A model generated the notes under the pieces. That model had not been told where the DNA came from. It ran no database searches and saw only the letters and a program-made list of their open reading frames with translations. Positions 54,428 through 62,902 of a stretch of DNA of 64,000 nt are shown here, one piece after another (positions within the stretch are counted from its first letter, which is position 1; the number at the start of each line of letters is the position of its first letter). This stretch comes from Sphingobium sp. Leaf26. GTDB lineage: Bacteria > Pseudomonadota > Alphaproteobacteria > Sphingomonadales > Sphingomonadaceae. A program made the position numbers and the translations under genes. The stretch is from the NCBI RefSeq assembly GCF_001421665.1, contig NZ_LMKV01000001.1:417038-481037 (forward strand). The letters run 5' to 3'.

Positions 54428-55527
54428 GCCAGATCCTCACCACTACCCTTGGCCCGGTCCGCCTGATCGGTGAGAACCAGACCCCGATCTGGGGCATGAC
54501 CAATGCGGAACGCAACCGGCGCATGGCGGAGAGCGCCGCCAGGAATGGCAGCAACCTCGCACCGGGGCATGAGCTGTTGTTCAACCTGACCTATGCCTTC
54601 GACCCGCTGCTGTTGCGGCTGGTGCTGGATACGCCGGGCACGCTGTTCGTCTGGGGCGGCACGCCGATCGTAGGGCAGGTGGCGCAGGGCGCCGATCCGT
54701 TGACCTCTCCCCATGTCATCGACCTGTCGGACGGGCGCAAACTCTATAACCGCCAGTTGCGCAAGCTGGAGCAGCCGATGGTGCGGGAATTGACCCCGGC
54801 ATCCCGGCGGGAGATCGAGCGGCGCAGCTATTTCGGCGCGTATAAGGGCGTGACCGACGTCCTGACCAAATATCTGTGGCCCGAACTGGCGCTGATCCTG
54901 ACCCGCATCGCCGCGCAGTTGCGCATGACGCCCAATATGGTGTCGGTGATCGGCGTCACCCTGTGCCTTGTCGCGACCTATATGTTCGCGCAGGGCATGT
55001 TCTGGACCGGCTTCCTGTGCGGCTTCATCTTCATGGTGCTGGATACGGTGGACGGGAAGCTGGCGCGCTGCACCATCACCTCGTCCAAATGGGGCAATGT
55101 GATCGACCATGGCGTCGATCTGGTCCACCCGCCCTTCTGGTGGTATTTCTGGGGCACCGGCCTTGTCTATTGGGGGTTGGACCTGTCGGGCGCGACCTTC
55201 GCCTTCATCATGACTGCGGTGATCGCGGGCTATATCGTGCAACGGCTGATCGAAGGGATGTTCCTCAAGGATTTCAAGATGGACATCCATGTCTGGCGTC
55301 CGTTCGACAGCCAGTTCCGTCTCATCACCGCGCGCCGCAATCCGAACATGGTAATCCTGTTCGTCGCGTTGCTCTTCGGCCGTCCCGATATCGGCCTGAT
55401 CGCGCTGGCATGGTGGACCATCATTTCGCTCGTCGTCCACGCCGTGCGGCTGGCGCAGGCCTATGCGCAGAAAGGATCGGGCCGGCCGATCGTGAGCTGG
55501 ATGGATGAAGCGGAAGCCGCGCTGTGA
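54424..55527 (+). CDS. CDP-alcohol phosphatidyltransferase with a degenerate N-terminal domain
   Basis: 367 residues. From about 170 on there are several membrane helices with the complete catalytic motif of CDP-alcohol phosphatidyltransferases: LDTVDGKLARCTITSSKWG followed by NVIDHGVDL. The first 130 residues are soluble and resemble a worn nucleotidyltransferase domain (PIWGMTNAERNRRMAESAA) without the G-x-G-x-R loop. Fused cytidylyltransferase/phosphatidyltransferase proteins make inositol phosphates or phospholipids in other bacteria; here the active cytidylyltransferase may be the separate gene at 56174. The substrate is not known. It overlaps both neighbours by 4 bases. Confidence 0.8.
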   Translation: MSQILTTTLGPVRLIGENQTPIWGMTNAERNRRMAESAARNGSNLAPGHELLFNLTYAFDPLLLRLVLDTPGTLFVWGGTPIVGQVAQGADPLTSPHVIDLSDGRKLYNRQLRKLEQPMVRELTPASRREIERRSYFGAYKGVTDVLTKYLWPELALILTRIAAQLRMTPNMVSVIGVTLCLVATYMFAQGMFWTGFLCGFIFMVLDTVDGKLARCTITSSKWGNVIDHGVDLVHPPFWWYFWGTGLVYWGLDLSGATFAFIMTAVIAGYIVQRLIEGMFLKDFKMDIHVWRPFDSQFRLITARRNPNMVILFVALLFGRPDIGLIALAWWTIISLVVHAVRLAQAYAQKGSGRPIVSWMDEAEAAL

Positions 55528-55949
55528 ACGCGACGATCGCAAAGTTCGGCTATCCCGCCACGCTGATCGCGGAATTCGACCATTGGGTCGTGCTGCTGCG
55601 CCCGGCCCAGCCGACGTTGGGGTCGCTCTTGCTGGCGGCCAAGAGCGACGCGACCGCGTTCGGGGATTTGCCGGTCGAGGCGCATAGCGAGTTGAAGACC
55701 GTCACCGCTGCGATCGAGGCGGCGCTGGGCAAGGCGGTGGACTATGCCCGGATCAACTATCTGATGCTGATGATGGTCGATCCGCACGTCCATTTCCACG
55801 TCCTGCCCCGCTATGAGGGGACACGCAGCGCCGCGGGCGTGACGGTGGCGGACGCCGGCTGGCCGGGCCAGCCTGATCTGGGGACAGCGGTGAAGCTGGA
55901 CAGCGAGTTGGACAGCTTGCGCGACTGGTTGAAGGGCTATTTTGCCTGA
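55524..55949 (+). CDS. HIT-family protein
   Basis: 141 residues, start GTG overlapping the previous stop. The histidine triad is in DPHVHFHVLPRYEGTR. HIT proteins hydrolyse or transfer nucleoside monophosphates from dinucleotides or nucleotide-phospho-compounds (Fhit/HinT/Ap4A-type). In this operon it may split CDP-alcohols or remove by-products; that is only a suggestion. A palindromic intergenic repeat follows it. Confidence 0.85.
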   Translation: MNATIAKFGYPATLIAEFDHWVVLLRPAQPTLGSLLLAAKSDATAFGDLPVEAHSELKTVTAAIEAALGKAVDYARINYLMLMMVDPHVHFHVLPRYEGTRSAAGVTVADAGWPGQPDLGTAVKLDSELDSLRDWLKGYFA

Positions 55950-55951
55950 AT

Positions 55952-56053
55952 CCCTCTCCCCTTGGGGAGAGGGATGCGCAGACTTGGCAGCTTGCTGCCC
56001 GGTCGGAGCTGAGTGAGGGGCATGACGCGCGCCCCTTCTTCAGGGGAGAAGGG
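55952..56053. repeat. Intergenic palindromic repeat with CCCTCTCCCC hairpin
   Basis: A perfect 10-base inverted repeat CCCTCTCCCC-TT-GGGGAGAGGG (55952-55973) is followed by a stretch with GACTTGGCAGCTTGCTGCC and GTGAGGGG and then a second, weaker hairpin (CCCCTTCTTCAGGGGAGAAGGG) near 56031. This arrangement is a widely dispersed intergenic element in many proteobacterial genomes. It starts 2 bases after the HIT gene stop and can serve as its terminator. Confidence 0.7.
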
Positions 56054-56173
56054 AGTATGCTGTCCTACATCGACCCCGCCTGCTATCATCACACCGCTCG
56101 CAACAATCAGTCCCCGATAGGACATGAAATTACGCAACGAGCGGGAAATGTGCGAAGTTAAGCCTCCGCAATC

Positions 56174-56944
56174 CTATTTTGCGTAGCGCCCTTCGGCCAC
56201 CCACTTCGCGGTCAGGGCGTTCGCCGCCTCGACATCCTGATGGAAATCGACCTCCTGCCAGTCCAGTCCGTCGATCGAGACGGTGCCGACGCGATTGCCC
56301 TTGGCGATGATGTCGATCGCGCGCAGATACCAGCGCTCGACGCCCTCGGGCGTGCGCATCATCTGTTCGATCTGGTTGCGGAAAATGGCCGGGCCTTCGC
56401 CGGTGAAGGCCAGCATGCCGATCGATTCGGCATTGGTGTCGGGCGGCAGCAGCCGCTTGCCGATATGATGCAGGCGGCCGGTCGCGTCCCTGTTCACCTT
56501 CATGTCGTCGTCGTCATATTCGCCATCCGCCTTGATATCGACGGTCACGGTGATGGCGTCCCGCGCGTCGTTCACCAGTTTCGCGACGATCTCATCGGAA
56601 ATGATGGTGTCGCCGTTCAGGATGATGAAATCGCGGTCCATCTCCTCCCGCACGATCCAGCAGGTGCCCAGATTGTCGGCGACCTGAAAGAAGGGGTTGA
56701 AAACGGTCCGGATGCGCGCGCCGGTGTCGCGATACAATTGCAGCGCATGATCCTCGACCCGTTCGGTGCGGAAGCCGGTGACGACGACGATGTCGGTCAC
56801 GCCATTGGCCACCAGCGCCGCGACTTGCCAGCTAATGAGGCTGCGACCGTTGAAGTCGATCATGCACTTGGGCACGTCGCGGGTCAGTGGAAGGAGGCGC
56901 GAGCCTTGGCCGGCGGACAGGATGATGGCTTTGCTGATCGTCAT
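56174..56944 (-). CDS. LicC-type nucleotidyltransferase (phosphocholine/phospho-polyol cytidylyltransferase-like)
   Basis: 256 residues. The NTP-binding start AIILSAGQGSRLLPLTRDVP, then KCMIDFNGRSLISWQ, and the metal-binding LNGDTII are typical of sugar-1-phosphate and phosphocholine cytidylyltransferases; DWQEVDFHQDVE near the end is the family's late Asp. It should make a CDP- or NDP-activated phospho-alcohol in the cytosol. It is convergent with the HIT gene and divergent from the flippase, and could supply the activated alcohol used by the transferases at 53-55 kb. Its substrate is not known. Confidence 0.82.
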   Translation of the reverse strand: MTISKAIILSAGQGSRLLPLTRDVPKCMIDFNGRSLISWQVAALVANGVTDIVVVTGFRTERVEDHALQLYRDTGARIRTVFNPFFQVADNLGTCWIVREEMDRDFIILNGDTIISDEIVAKLVNDARDAITVTVDIKADGEYDDDDMKVNRDATGRLHHIGKRLLPPDTNAESIGMLAFTGEGPAIFRNQIEQMMRTPEGVERWYLRAIDIIAKGNRVGTVSIDGLDWQEVDFHQDVEAANALTAKWVAEGRYAK

Positions 56945-57030
56945 GCCCGCGCTTTAGAGAGGAATTTGGCCGAAAAAAAGGCGGCGTTTGCACTCGATCT
57001 TCCGCTCGCCTAAAGGCCGGCTTGGAAGAA

Positions 57031-57117
57031 CCGTTCGGACTGAGCCTGTCGAAGCCCTGCTCTTTCTTTTCCGCGCCGGAAGAAAGTGCAGCCCTTCGAC
57101 AGGCTCAGGGCGAGCGG
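57031..57117. repeat. Sphingomonad-type palindromic repeat (REP/BIME-like), copy 3
   Basis: The best preserved copy: arms 57031-57057 and 57091-57117 with CTGAGCCTGTCGAAG / CTTCGACAGGCTCAG and CCGTTCGG / GCGAGCGG ends. It lies in the leader of the flippase gene, ending 25 bases before its start. Confidence 0.9.
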
Positions 57118-57141
57118 CTCTTGTGGTCATACGGAGTCACG

Positions 57142-58446
57142 ATGTTCAAGCGCCGATCGGGAGCCGCCGGCGACGGTTTCGCCCGCATCCTGGCCAATAC
57201 CGGCTGGCTGCTGGGCGGCAAGGGCGTGGGCGCTGTGCTCAGCCTCGCCTATCTCGCCATCGTCACCCGCACATTGGGGGTCGAGGATTTCGGCCGGTTC
57301 GCGCTGGTGCTGAGCGCCGCCAACGTCATCAAGACGCTGGTCAGCTTCGATAGCTGGCAGATCGTCGTGCGATACGGCCAGCCGCATCTGGCGAGCGGGA
57401 ATGGCGATGCGCTCAATCGCGTACTGCGCTTCTGCATCCTGATCGACCTTGGCTCGGCGGTTGCGGGCGGGCTGATCGCCGCGGCCATCATCCTGCTGCT
57501 CGGCGACCTGCTGGAAATCGGGCCGGACATGGGCTGGCAGGTCTGGGCCTTTTGCATGGTGATGATGATCACCATCCGGTCCAGCCCGACCGGCGTGCTG
57601 CGCCTGTTCGATCGGTTCGATTCGGCCGCCTTCGCCGAAACCATGATTCCGGTCGGCCGCATGATCGGCGCGGGCGTAGCGCTGGCGGTCATGCCCGACA
57701 TCCGCGGTTTTCTGATCGCCTGGGCCTTTGCCGAACTGCTCTGCGCCTTGAGCTACTGGCGCCTGGCGCTGAAGGTCGGGCGCGGGCGGATCGGCCATTG
57801 GCGGGCGGGCCGGGCATTGGACGCGCGGACGGAAAATCCCGGTATCATCGGCTTCCTGACCGCCACCAATTTGCAGACCAGCCTGTCGTCCATCGGTCAG
57901 CAGGTCGCGGTGCTGATCGTCGGCGGCTTCGTCGGGCCGACCGGGGCGGGCCTTTATCGCCTCGCCAACCAACTCGCCAATTCGCTGACCAAGATCAGCA
58001 GCCTACTGTCCCGCAGCATCTTTGTCGAACTGTCGCGCACCAGCAGCCATGGCAAGGAAGCGCTGAGCGCGCTGTTCCGCCGCACCAACCGGCTGGCGCT
58101 GGTGGCGGGCGCGGTCATCATCGCGCTGATCCTGACCATCGGGCATCCGTTGCTGGGGCTGATCGCGGGCCAGGATTTCCTGCCCGCCTATCCGCTGCTG
58201 CTGATGCTGGGGGTGTCGGCCTGTATCGACCTGATCGGCGTCAGCTATCGCCCCCTGCTGATGGCGACCGACCGGGCTGGCCTGTCGCTGCGCATCACCT
58301 TCCTGTCGACCCTGCTGCTGCTGGGCCTGCAATCGGCGCTGCTGCCGCTTTACGGCACGAAGGGCGCGGCGATGGCCAATATCGCCGCATCGCTCGCCGG
58401 GTTCGCGATGATGGGGCTGGCCAGCCGCCGTGCGATGCGAAGCTGA
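57142..58446 (+). CDS. Wzx-like polysaccharide/lipid flippase
   Basis: 434 residues with about twelve to fourteen membrane helices, the plan of the oligosaccharide flippase (MATE/Wzx) family. The start MFKRRSGAAGDGFARILANT, then GWLLGGKGVGAVLSLAYLAI, is the usual first helix. It would move a lipid-linked or phosphoalcohol-linked glycan across the inner membrane. ATG 57142 is chosen: GGAG is at suitable distance and the in-frame upstream part is the translated palindromic repeat. Its neighbours suggest it exports the product of the 53-56 kb genes. Confidence 0.85.
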   Translation: MFKRRSGAAGDGFARILANTGWLLGGKGVGAVLSLAYLAIVTRTLGVEDFGRFALVLSAANVIKTLVSFDSWQIVVRYGQPHLASGNGDALNRVLRFCILIDLGSAVAGGLIAAAIILLLGDLLEIGPDMGWQVWAFCMVMMITIRSSPTGVLRLFDRFDSAAFAETMIPVGRMIGAGVALAVMPDIRGFLIAWAFAELLCALSYWRLALKVGRGRIGHWRAGRALDARTENPGIIGFLTATNLQTSLSSIGQQVAVLIVGGFVGPTGAGLYRLANQLANSLTKISSLLSRSIFVELSRTSSHGKEALSALFRRTNRLALVAGAVIIALILTIGHPLLGLIAGQDFLPAYPLLLMLGVSACIDLIGVSYRPLLMATDRAGLSLRITFLSTLLLLGLQSALLPLYGTKGAAMANIAASLAGFAMMGLASRRAMRS

Positions 58447-58447
58447 A

Positions 58448-58624
58448 TCAGTCGGCCTCTTCGACCGGGGCGCCGGGGCCGTTCTTCAGCACCGATTCGA
58501 TCGCATTCTTCGCGCCCGCCTTGCTGGCATAGCCTTCGGTCCAGAAGATCGTTTCGCTATTATATTTGAACTTGGCGACGAACTCGCCGGCCTTGTTCTT
58601 CTCGATCACGAACTTGTGCGCCAT
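58448..58624 (-). CDS. DUF1508 (YegP-like) small protein
   Basis: 58 residues, MAHKFVIEKNKAGEFVAKFK then YNSETIFWTEGYASKAGAKN, a single YegP/DUF1508 repeat. E. coli YegP has two such repeats, so this is a one-repeat version. The motif KAGEF-AKFKYN and GYASKAGAKNAIESV is well conserved. Function unknown. It is convergent with the flippase (1-base gap) and lies 23 bases downstream of the FAD oxidoreductase gene on the same strand. Confidence 0.85.
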   Translation of the reverse strand: MAHKFVIEKNKAGEFVAKFKYNSETIFWTEGYASKAGAKNAIESVLKNGPGAPVEEAD

Positions 58625-58647
58625 GAGATGCCTCCAGACTCGTTGCG

Positions 58648-59751
58648 TCAGCGAAACCGAGCCGGAGAATAGGGGCGCGAATCGAGCCTGGCAAGAGCGG
58701 CAGGCGGCGCGTCGCCGGTAATGAGGGTCGCGCCCAGCAACGCAGCGGCGGGCGATGTCTGGATGCCGAAACCACCCTGCCCGGCAAACCAGAAGAAGCC
58801 CGCATTATCAGGATCGAAGCCATAGACCGGCGCACGATCAGGTGCGAAACTGCGCAGGCCCGCCCATCTATGCTCGACCGACGCGATCGGCCAGTCCACC
58901 GCCTGCTCGAACAAAGCGATCGCCTGCGCCACGGCCAGTTCTTCCGGCGCGGCGTCGCATGGGGGCGACGGCACTTCGTCATGCGGGGTCAGCCAGACGC
59001 GGTCGCGCCCCTCCGGCTTGAAATAGAAGCGCGATCGCAGGTCCATCAGGCGCGGCAGGTCGGGCGAGGACAGACCCGGAATGTGGAGTTGCACCACGGT
59101 CCGCCGCAGCGGCGTGATGCCGATCGGCCGGATGCCGCAGGCCACCGCCACCTCATCCGCCCATGCCCCGGCCGCATTGACCAGCAGGCCGCAATGGATG
59201 CGCTCTGCCCCGATATCGACCTGCCAGCCGCCGCCGTCGGATCGCGCCGCGTCAAGGCGAGCCGCCAGCCTGATCTCCCCGCCCGACTGGCGGAAACGGC
59301 GCAGATTCGCCTGATGCAGCGCGGCGACGTCGATATCCTGGCAGCTTTCCTCCAGCACGCCGATCGTCCAGTCGGGCCGCAATCCCGGCATCAGCGGTGC
59401 GGGATCGACGGCGCGCAGATCGACCTTGCCGGCGAACTGCGCCATCAGCGCATCGCGCCATGGCGCGTCCTCCGCCCGGCCGACATGCAGCGCGCGGCGC
59501 GGCGACAGGAAGCTGCGGTCGTGGAAATCGGGATCGGGCGCGGACAGATGAGGCCCCGATGCAGTCGTCAGCGGCTGGACCAGAGGGCCGCCATACGTCT
59601 CCTCCCAGAAGGCGACGGACCGGCCGGTGGCATGATAGCCGGCCCGATCCTCCATCTCCAGGATCAGCACGCGGGCATGGGCGGCAAGCTGCGCGCCAAG
59701 GCTGGCGCCGGCCATGCCGCCACCCACAATGACGATATCGGGATGATTCAC
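58648..59751 (-). CDS. FAD-dependent amine/amino-acid oxidoreductase (DAO family)
   Basis: 367 residues, start GTG 59751. The FAD-binding GGGMAGASLGAQLA is at the start and GLRSFAPDRAPVYGFDPDNAGFFW and GQGGFGIQTSPA near the end, as in D-amino acid and D-arginine dehydrogenases (DauA/DadA-like). It oxidises an amine bond and passes electrons to an acceptor; the substrate is unknown. It overlaps the upstream hydrolase by 4 bases, an operon. Confidence 0.85.
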   Translation of the reverse strand: MNHPDIVIVGGGMAGASLGAQLAAHARVLILEMEDRAGYHATGRSVAFWEETYGGPLVQPLTTASGPHLSAPDPDFHDRSFLSPRRALHVGRAEDAPWRDALMAQFAGKVDLRAVDPAPLMPGLRPDWTIGVLEESCQDIDVAALHQANLRRFRQSGGEIRLAARLDAARSDGGGWQVDIGAERIHCGLLVNAAGAWADEVAVACGIRPIGITPLRRTVVQLHIPGLSSPDLPRLMDLRSRFYFKPEGRDRVWLTPHDEVPSPPCDAAPEELAVAQAIALFEQAVDWPIASVEHRWAGLRSFAPDRAPVYGFDPDNAGFFWFAGQGGFGIQTSPAAALLGATLITGDAPPAALARLDSRPYSPARFR

Positions 59752-60710
59752 CGTGCCGTCTCGTCCAGGAAAGCGTCGATCCGGGCCAGGGCGTCGAGCC
59801 GGACCGGGTCCAGTTCGCGCAATATTTCATGCGCGGCTTCCCGCCCATAGACATGCAGCCGCGCGGTCGCCATGCGCGCCGCAACGCGGCGGATGGCCGG
59901 CGTCGACACCAGTTGGTCCGCCGTGGTCGCCAGGATCAGCATCGGCGTGGATATCCGCGCGACCGCCGCCGACTGCTCCAGCGCCCGCGTCGATTCCAGC
60001 GCCTGCAACACCCAGGTCCAGCTTGGCGGCCCCAGCGCGATCTCGCGGCTATGATCGCGCCACCAGATTTCGTCGGCATAGCGATCGGGATCGTGCGTCA
60101 GGCGCTTCTGCCGCATCTTGCGCTGCCGTTCCGACTGTTCCTTCTGCGTCCATGCGCGCTGCTCGCCATGCCCCGACCGCACCATCATGCGGGCAATCGC
60201 CACCGCCAGCCAGCGCGGCAGCGGCGCGGTGTGGACCCCCAGCATCGGCGCCACCACGGCGACGGCGTCCGGCGGGGTCATGCCGTCGGCCAGCGCACGG
60301 ACCAGCATATGCCCGCCCATGGAGTGCGCCACCATCGCGGTCGGCCCCTCCCCCTCTGCGCGCCAATCGGCCGCCAGCGCGTCGAGGTCCGCGATCCAGT
60401 CGGCAAAGTCGCCGATATGGCCGCACAGGGGATCGTCGGTCAGCCGGCCCGATCCGCCTTGTCCGCGCCAGTCGAAACTGGTGACGGCCCAGCCTCTTTC
60501 CGCCCAGTGGTGGATCACCTCCAGATATTTTTCGATCATGTCGCCGCGCCCGCCCAGCACCAGCATGCGTCCGCGTGATCCCGGCCCCAGCCGGTAGCGA
60601 CGGACGGGCCAGCCGTCGGGCGCATGCCAATAATCCAGCCGCCCGCCCATCGGCCAGGCGCGCCGGTCGAACCTCGCAACAGGAAAGTCGGGTGAATCCA
60701 TCGCGCCCAT
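59748..60710 (-). CDS. Lysophospholipase-like alpha/beta hydrolase
   Basis: 320 residues from ATG 60710 (other starts: GTG 60731, ATG 60701). It belongs to the PldB/monoglyceride lipase group: SFDWRGQGGSGR (oxyanion region), VAHSMGGHM with the nucleophile Ser, TTADQLVS (Asp) and GREAAHEIL (His). It probably cleaves acyl chains from lysophospholipids or monoacylglycerols; the target is inferred only. It lies at the border of the integrated element. Confidence 0.82.
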   Translation of the reverse strand: MGAMDSPDFPVARFDRRAWPMGGRLDYWHAPDGWPVRRYRLGPGSRGRMLVLGGRGDMIEKYLEVIHHWAERGWAVTSFDWRGQGGSGRLTDDPLCGHIGDFADWIADLDALAADWRAEGEGPTAMVAHSMGGHMLVRALADGMTPPDAVAVVAPMLGVHTAPLPRWLAVAIARMMVRSGHGEQRAWTQKEQSERQRKMRQKRLTHDPDRYADEIWWRDHSREIALGPPSWTWVLQALESTRALEQSAAVARISTPMLILATTADQLVSTPAIRRVAARMATARLHVYGREAAHEILRELDPVRLDALARIDAFLDETAR

Positions 60711-60793
60711 GGTTACGCTTTGGTAAAACACATGGACAGTCCCCTGCGGTAAAAAAGGGCGGTTTGAACAGGTTTGAAAGTTCTGGTTCCGTA
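60711..60793. other. Probable chromosome-element junction
   Basis: This 83-base gap separates the hydrolase from the integrase. It contains GGTTTGAACA GGTTTGAAAG, two direct repeats at 60761-60780, that could be attachment or arm sites. No tRNA is present. The exact junction cannot be fixed without the other end of the element. Confidence 0.4.
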
Positions 60794-61798
60794 CTAATCT
60801 CTATTGCGCTGCCATTTGAGCATGGCCGCCTGGCCCAGTTTCTTTTGCGATCGCTGCTTGGCGTAATATTCGACCATGGCGAGCGACTGACCGCTGATCG
60901 CCGCCGTCTCGCCGGTGCTGCATCCGGCCTCCAGCAGCGAGTTGACCGCGTTCTTGCGCAGGCCGTGCGGCACAACCTTGATCGGTGCGCACGCTGCCTG
61001 GAGGGCCAGCCGGATCTTGTTATTCTTCCCCTCGGTTGCCGGACCGGGGATGATGGTCGAGAGGCTGCGCGGGTGGCGGGCCAGCTCCTTCGCCAGCTCG
61101 GCATGAATGGGGATGTCCAGCGCCTTGCCCGTTTTCTTCTGGGTCATGACGATCGTGTCGCCGATGATATCGCGCCAGGTCAGCGCGGCGACGTCGCCGA
61201 TTCGCTGGGCGGTATAGTAGAGCAGATGGACAGACAGGCGGACGAAGTCGTCCTCGCTCGCCAGCGCTTTCGCCAGAACATCGTCTGGCCACGGCTGGTG
61301 CTCGCCGGTCGCCATCTCCTCGATGTCGGCGAATGGGTCGTTGGTGACGTGTCCGCGACGGCGCGCCCAGGTGTAGGCGGCACTGCCGGCGCGCTGGACC
61401 ATGTTGGCCGCACCCGGCCGGTCCGCCATCTTGTCGAGCAGCAGGACGATGTCCTTGCGCTCCACCATCTGCGCGGGCGCGGCGCCCAGCTTGTCGATCA
61501 GCTCGCGATGATAGAGCTCGTACAGGCTGCGGGTCGAGGCCGCGAGCTTGCTGAATTTGTCGCTTGCCTGGAACAGCTCGATCATGCCGGTGAGGCTGAG
61601 TTGCGCGACGGCGTTGGCGCGGCGGGTTCGGTGGCCCATCATCGCCGCATAGACCGAGCCGAACGTCCGGTCGCTGGGCGGCGGCAAGGCCTTCCAGATG
61701 CGCTTGCCCTTTTCGTTCACCTGGCCGGTGTCGAAATAATAATAGGTGTGGCCCTTCGCCTTGGTCCGCTTGACGTGCGGGATGGTCTTAGCTGGCAT
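60794..61798 (-). CDS. Tyrosine recombinase (integrase)
   Basis: 334 residues. An N-terminal arm-binding part, a core-binding helical domain and a catalytic domain follow in order. Catalytic residues: Arg 199 (TAQRIGDVAAL), Lys about 221-222 (TQKKTGK), His 278 and Arg 281 (HGLRKNAV) and Tyr 311 or 312 (MVEYYAKQR). The His/Trp normally two-thirds of the way before the Tyr is Gln (ISGQS), as in some phage integrases. It should insert and cut out the element. It overlaps the small HTH gene by 11 bases. Confidence 0.93.
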   Translation of the reverse strand: MPAKTIPHVKRTKAKGHTYYYFDTGQVNEKGKRIWKALPPPSDRTFGSVYAAMMGHRTRRANAVAQLSLTGMIELFQASDKFSKLAASTRSLYELYHRELIDKLGAAPAQMVERKDIVLLLDKMADRPGAANMVQRAGSAAYTWARRRGHVTNDPFADIEEMATGEHQPWPDDVLAKALASEDDFVRLSVHLLYYTAQRIGDVAALTWRDIIGDTIVMTQKKTGKALDIPIHAELAKELARHPRSLSTIIPGPATEGKNNKIRLALQAACAPIKVVPHGLRKNAVNSLLEAGCSTGETAAISGQSLAMVEYYAKQRSQKKLGQAAMLKWQRNRD

Positions 61799-62030
61799 AG
61801 AGCTTCACTCCCTTGCGCCAATCGTCCGAGACTTCTGCCTCGCCGGTGAGGCGTTCCAGATATGTATCGATCTCGGCGCGGCTCCAGTGCAAGCCATTGC
61901 CCAGCTTCACCGGGTGCGGCAGGCGTCCGACCGCGATCTCACGCTCCATTTCGGTTGCCGTGAGGTCGAGATAGGCGCAGGCCGTCGCTCGCTTCATCAT
62001 GCGCGGCCAGAATGGAGCGTGCGCGCCCAT
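61788..62030 (-). CDS. Small HTH protein, AlpA/excisionase-like
   Basis: 80 residues. MMKRATACAYLDLTATEMER and GNGLHWSRAEIDTYLERLTG form a winged HTH of the MerR/AlpA type used by phage excisionases and by island regulators. It overlaps the integrase start, so both are made together. ATG 62000 (MMKRAT) is another start. Its stop of the upstream gene overlaps its start (TAATG). Confidence 0.78.
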   Translation of the reverse strand: MGAHAPFWPRMMKRATACAYLDLTATEMEREIAVGRLPHPVKLGNGLHWSRAEIDTYLERLTGEAEVSDDWRKGVKLYAS

Positions 62031-62902
62031 TAGCTCTGGCCCTTCTTTCCGAGAAAGGCGTCGAACGCGCAGGGATATGGCTCATAGATTCGCTCGACTC
62101 CTCGATCGGCCGCGTTCATCAGCCCAAGGATGGCTTGGTCGGCGGCATTGAACCCGCCCTTCATGCCAGCGCGGAAATCAGCACTGGCGGCTGGAGTGAA
62201 GGTTAGGACACCCTCGTAGGCGCGGATGGCATCCCGTATGTCCTGAAGTCTCGACGCGTTGATTGATGGCGGCTCGGGTGGCGCCCGACGCTTCTCCTCC
62301 ATCGCACCATAGGCCGATTCCAGCTCGAACATCGGTTCGCTGTGGACCAGCCAGACCTTTTCACCGTCATCACCCTGGATGCCGACATGCCGGCCGTTTC
62401 GTGCGCGGTAAGTGGAAAAGCGCTGCTCTACCACGCACCGGGCGGCTTCGATCAGGCGCGGATCGGCATCCCCCTTGCAATAGGCATCAACCGCCCTCTG
62501 CGCGTCACTTGCGCAGGTCCAGCGCGGGATAGAGACGAACGCCATTCCGTAATCGTCAAGGTTGTCGATCATCTCGGCGACATCCTCGCGCTTCACCTCG
62601 CAATCAATCTGCCAGTGGATGCGCTCCAGCAAACCGCTGATTAGCGCCTCGCGCTTTGCATCGGCTGGCTGTTCGGGCAGCGCCCAATCCTTGACGGATT
62701 GCTCAAGTCCTTCAGCATGGGCGGTTGAACGCCACGGCCACAGCGCTACGACAAACCGGCTGATATCCGCGTATTTGGCGAACGTGCGGTTCGAGTAATC
62801 TGCCCATTTCTGAGCCGTCGCGAAATCTGGGGCCGGATGCATATCGTCCGGGCCGATGTGATGAAGGCACCACAGGCGCGTGTCTTTCGGCTGGTCGGTC
62901 AT
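62030..62902 (-). CDS. Phage/element protein of unknown function
   Basis: 290 residues. The N-terminal part (TKDTRLWCLHHIGPDDMHPA-like, residues 6-80) is found in early phage genes that hold helical modules with Trp; the C-terminal part (residues about 215-285) has LQDIRDAIRAYEGVLTF and AILGLMNAADRGVERIYE. Two domains of different origin are possible. No motif for an enzyme. It overlaps both neighbours by 1 and 4 bases. Confidence 0.6.
   Translation of the reverse strand: MTDQPKDTRLWCLHHIGPDDMHPAPDFATAQKWADYSNRTFAKYADISRFVVALWPWRSTAHAEGLEQSVKDWALPEQPADAKREALISGLLERIHWQIDCEVKREDVAEMIDNLDDYGMAFVSIPRWTCASDAQRAVDAYCKGDADPRLIEAARCVVEQRFSTYRARNGRHVGIQGDDGEKVWLVHSEPMFELESAYGAMEEKRRAPPEPPSINASRLQDIRDAIRAYEGVLTFTPAASADFRAGMKGGFNAADQAILGLMNAADRGVERIYEPYPCAFDAFLGKKGQS

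Noticed and set aside
62263..62644. Plus-strand frames inside the element gene 62030-62902
   Set aside because: They are shadows of the minus-strand gene, which is coupled to its neighbours by short overlaps.
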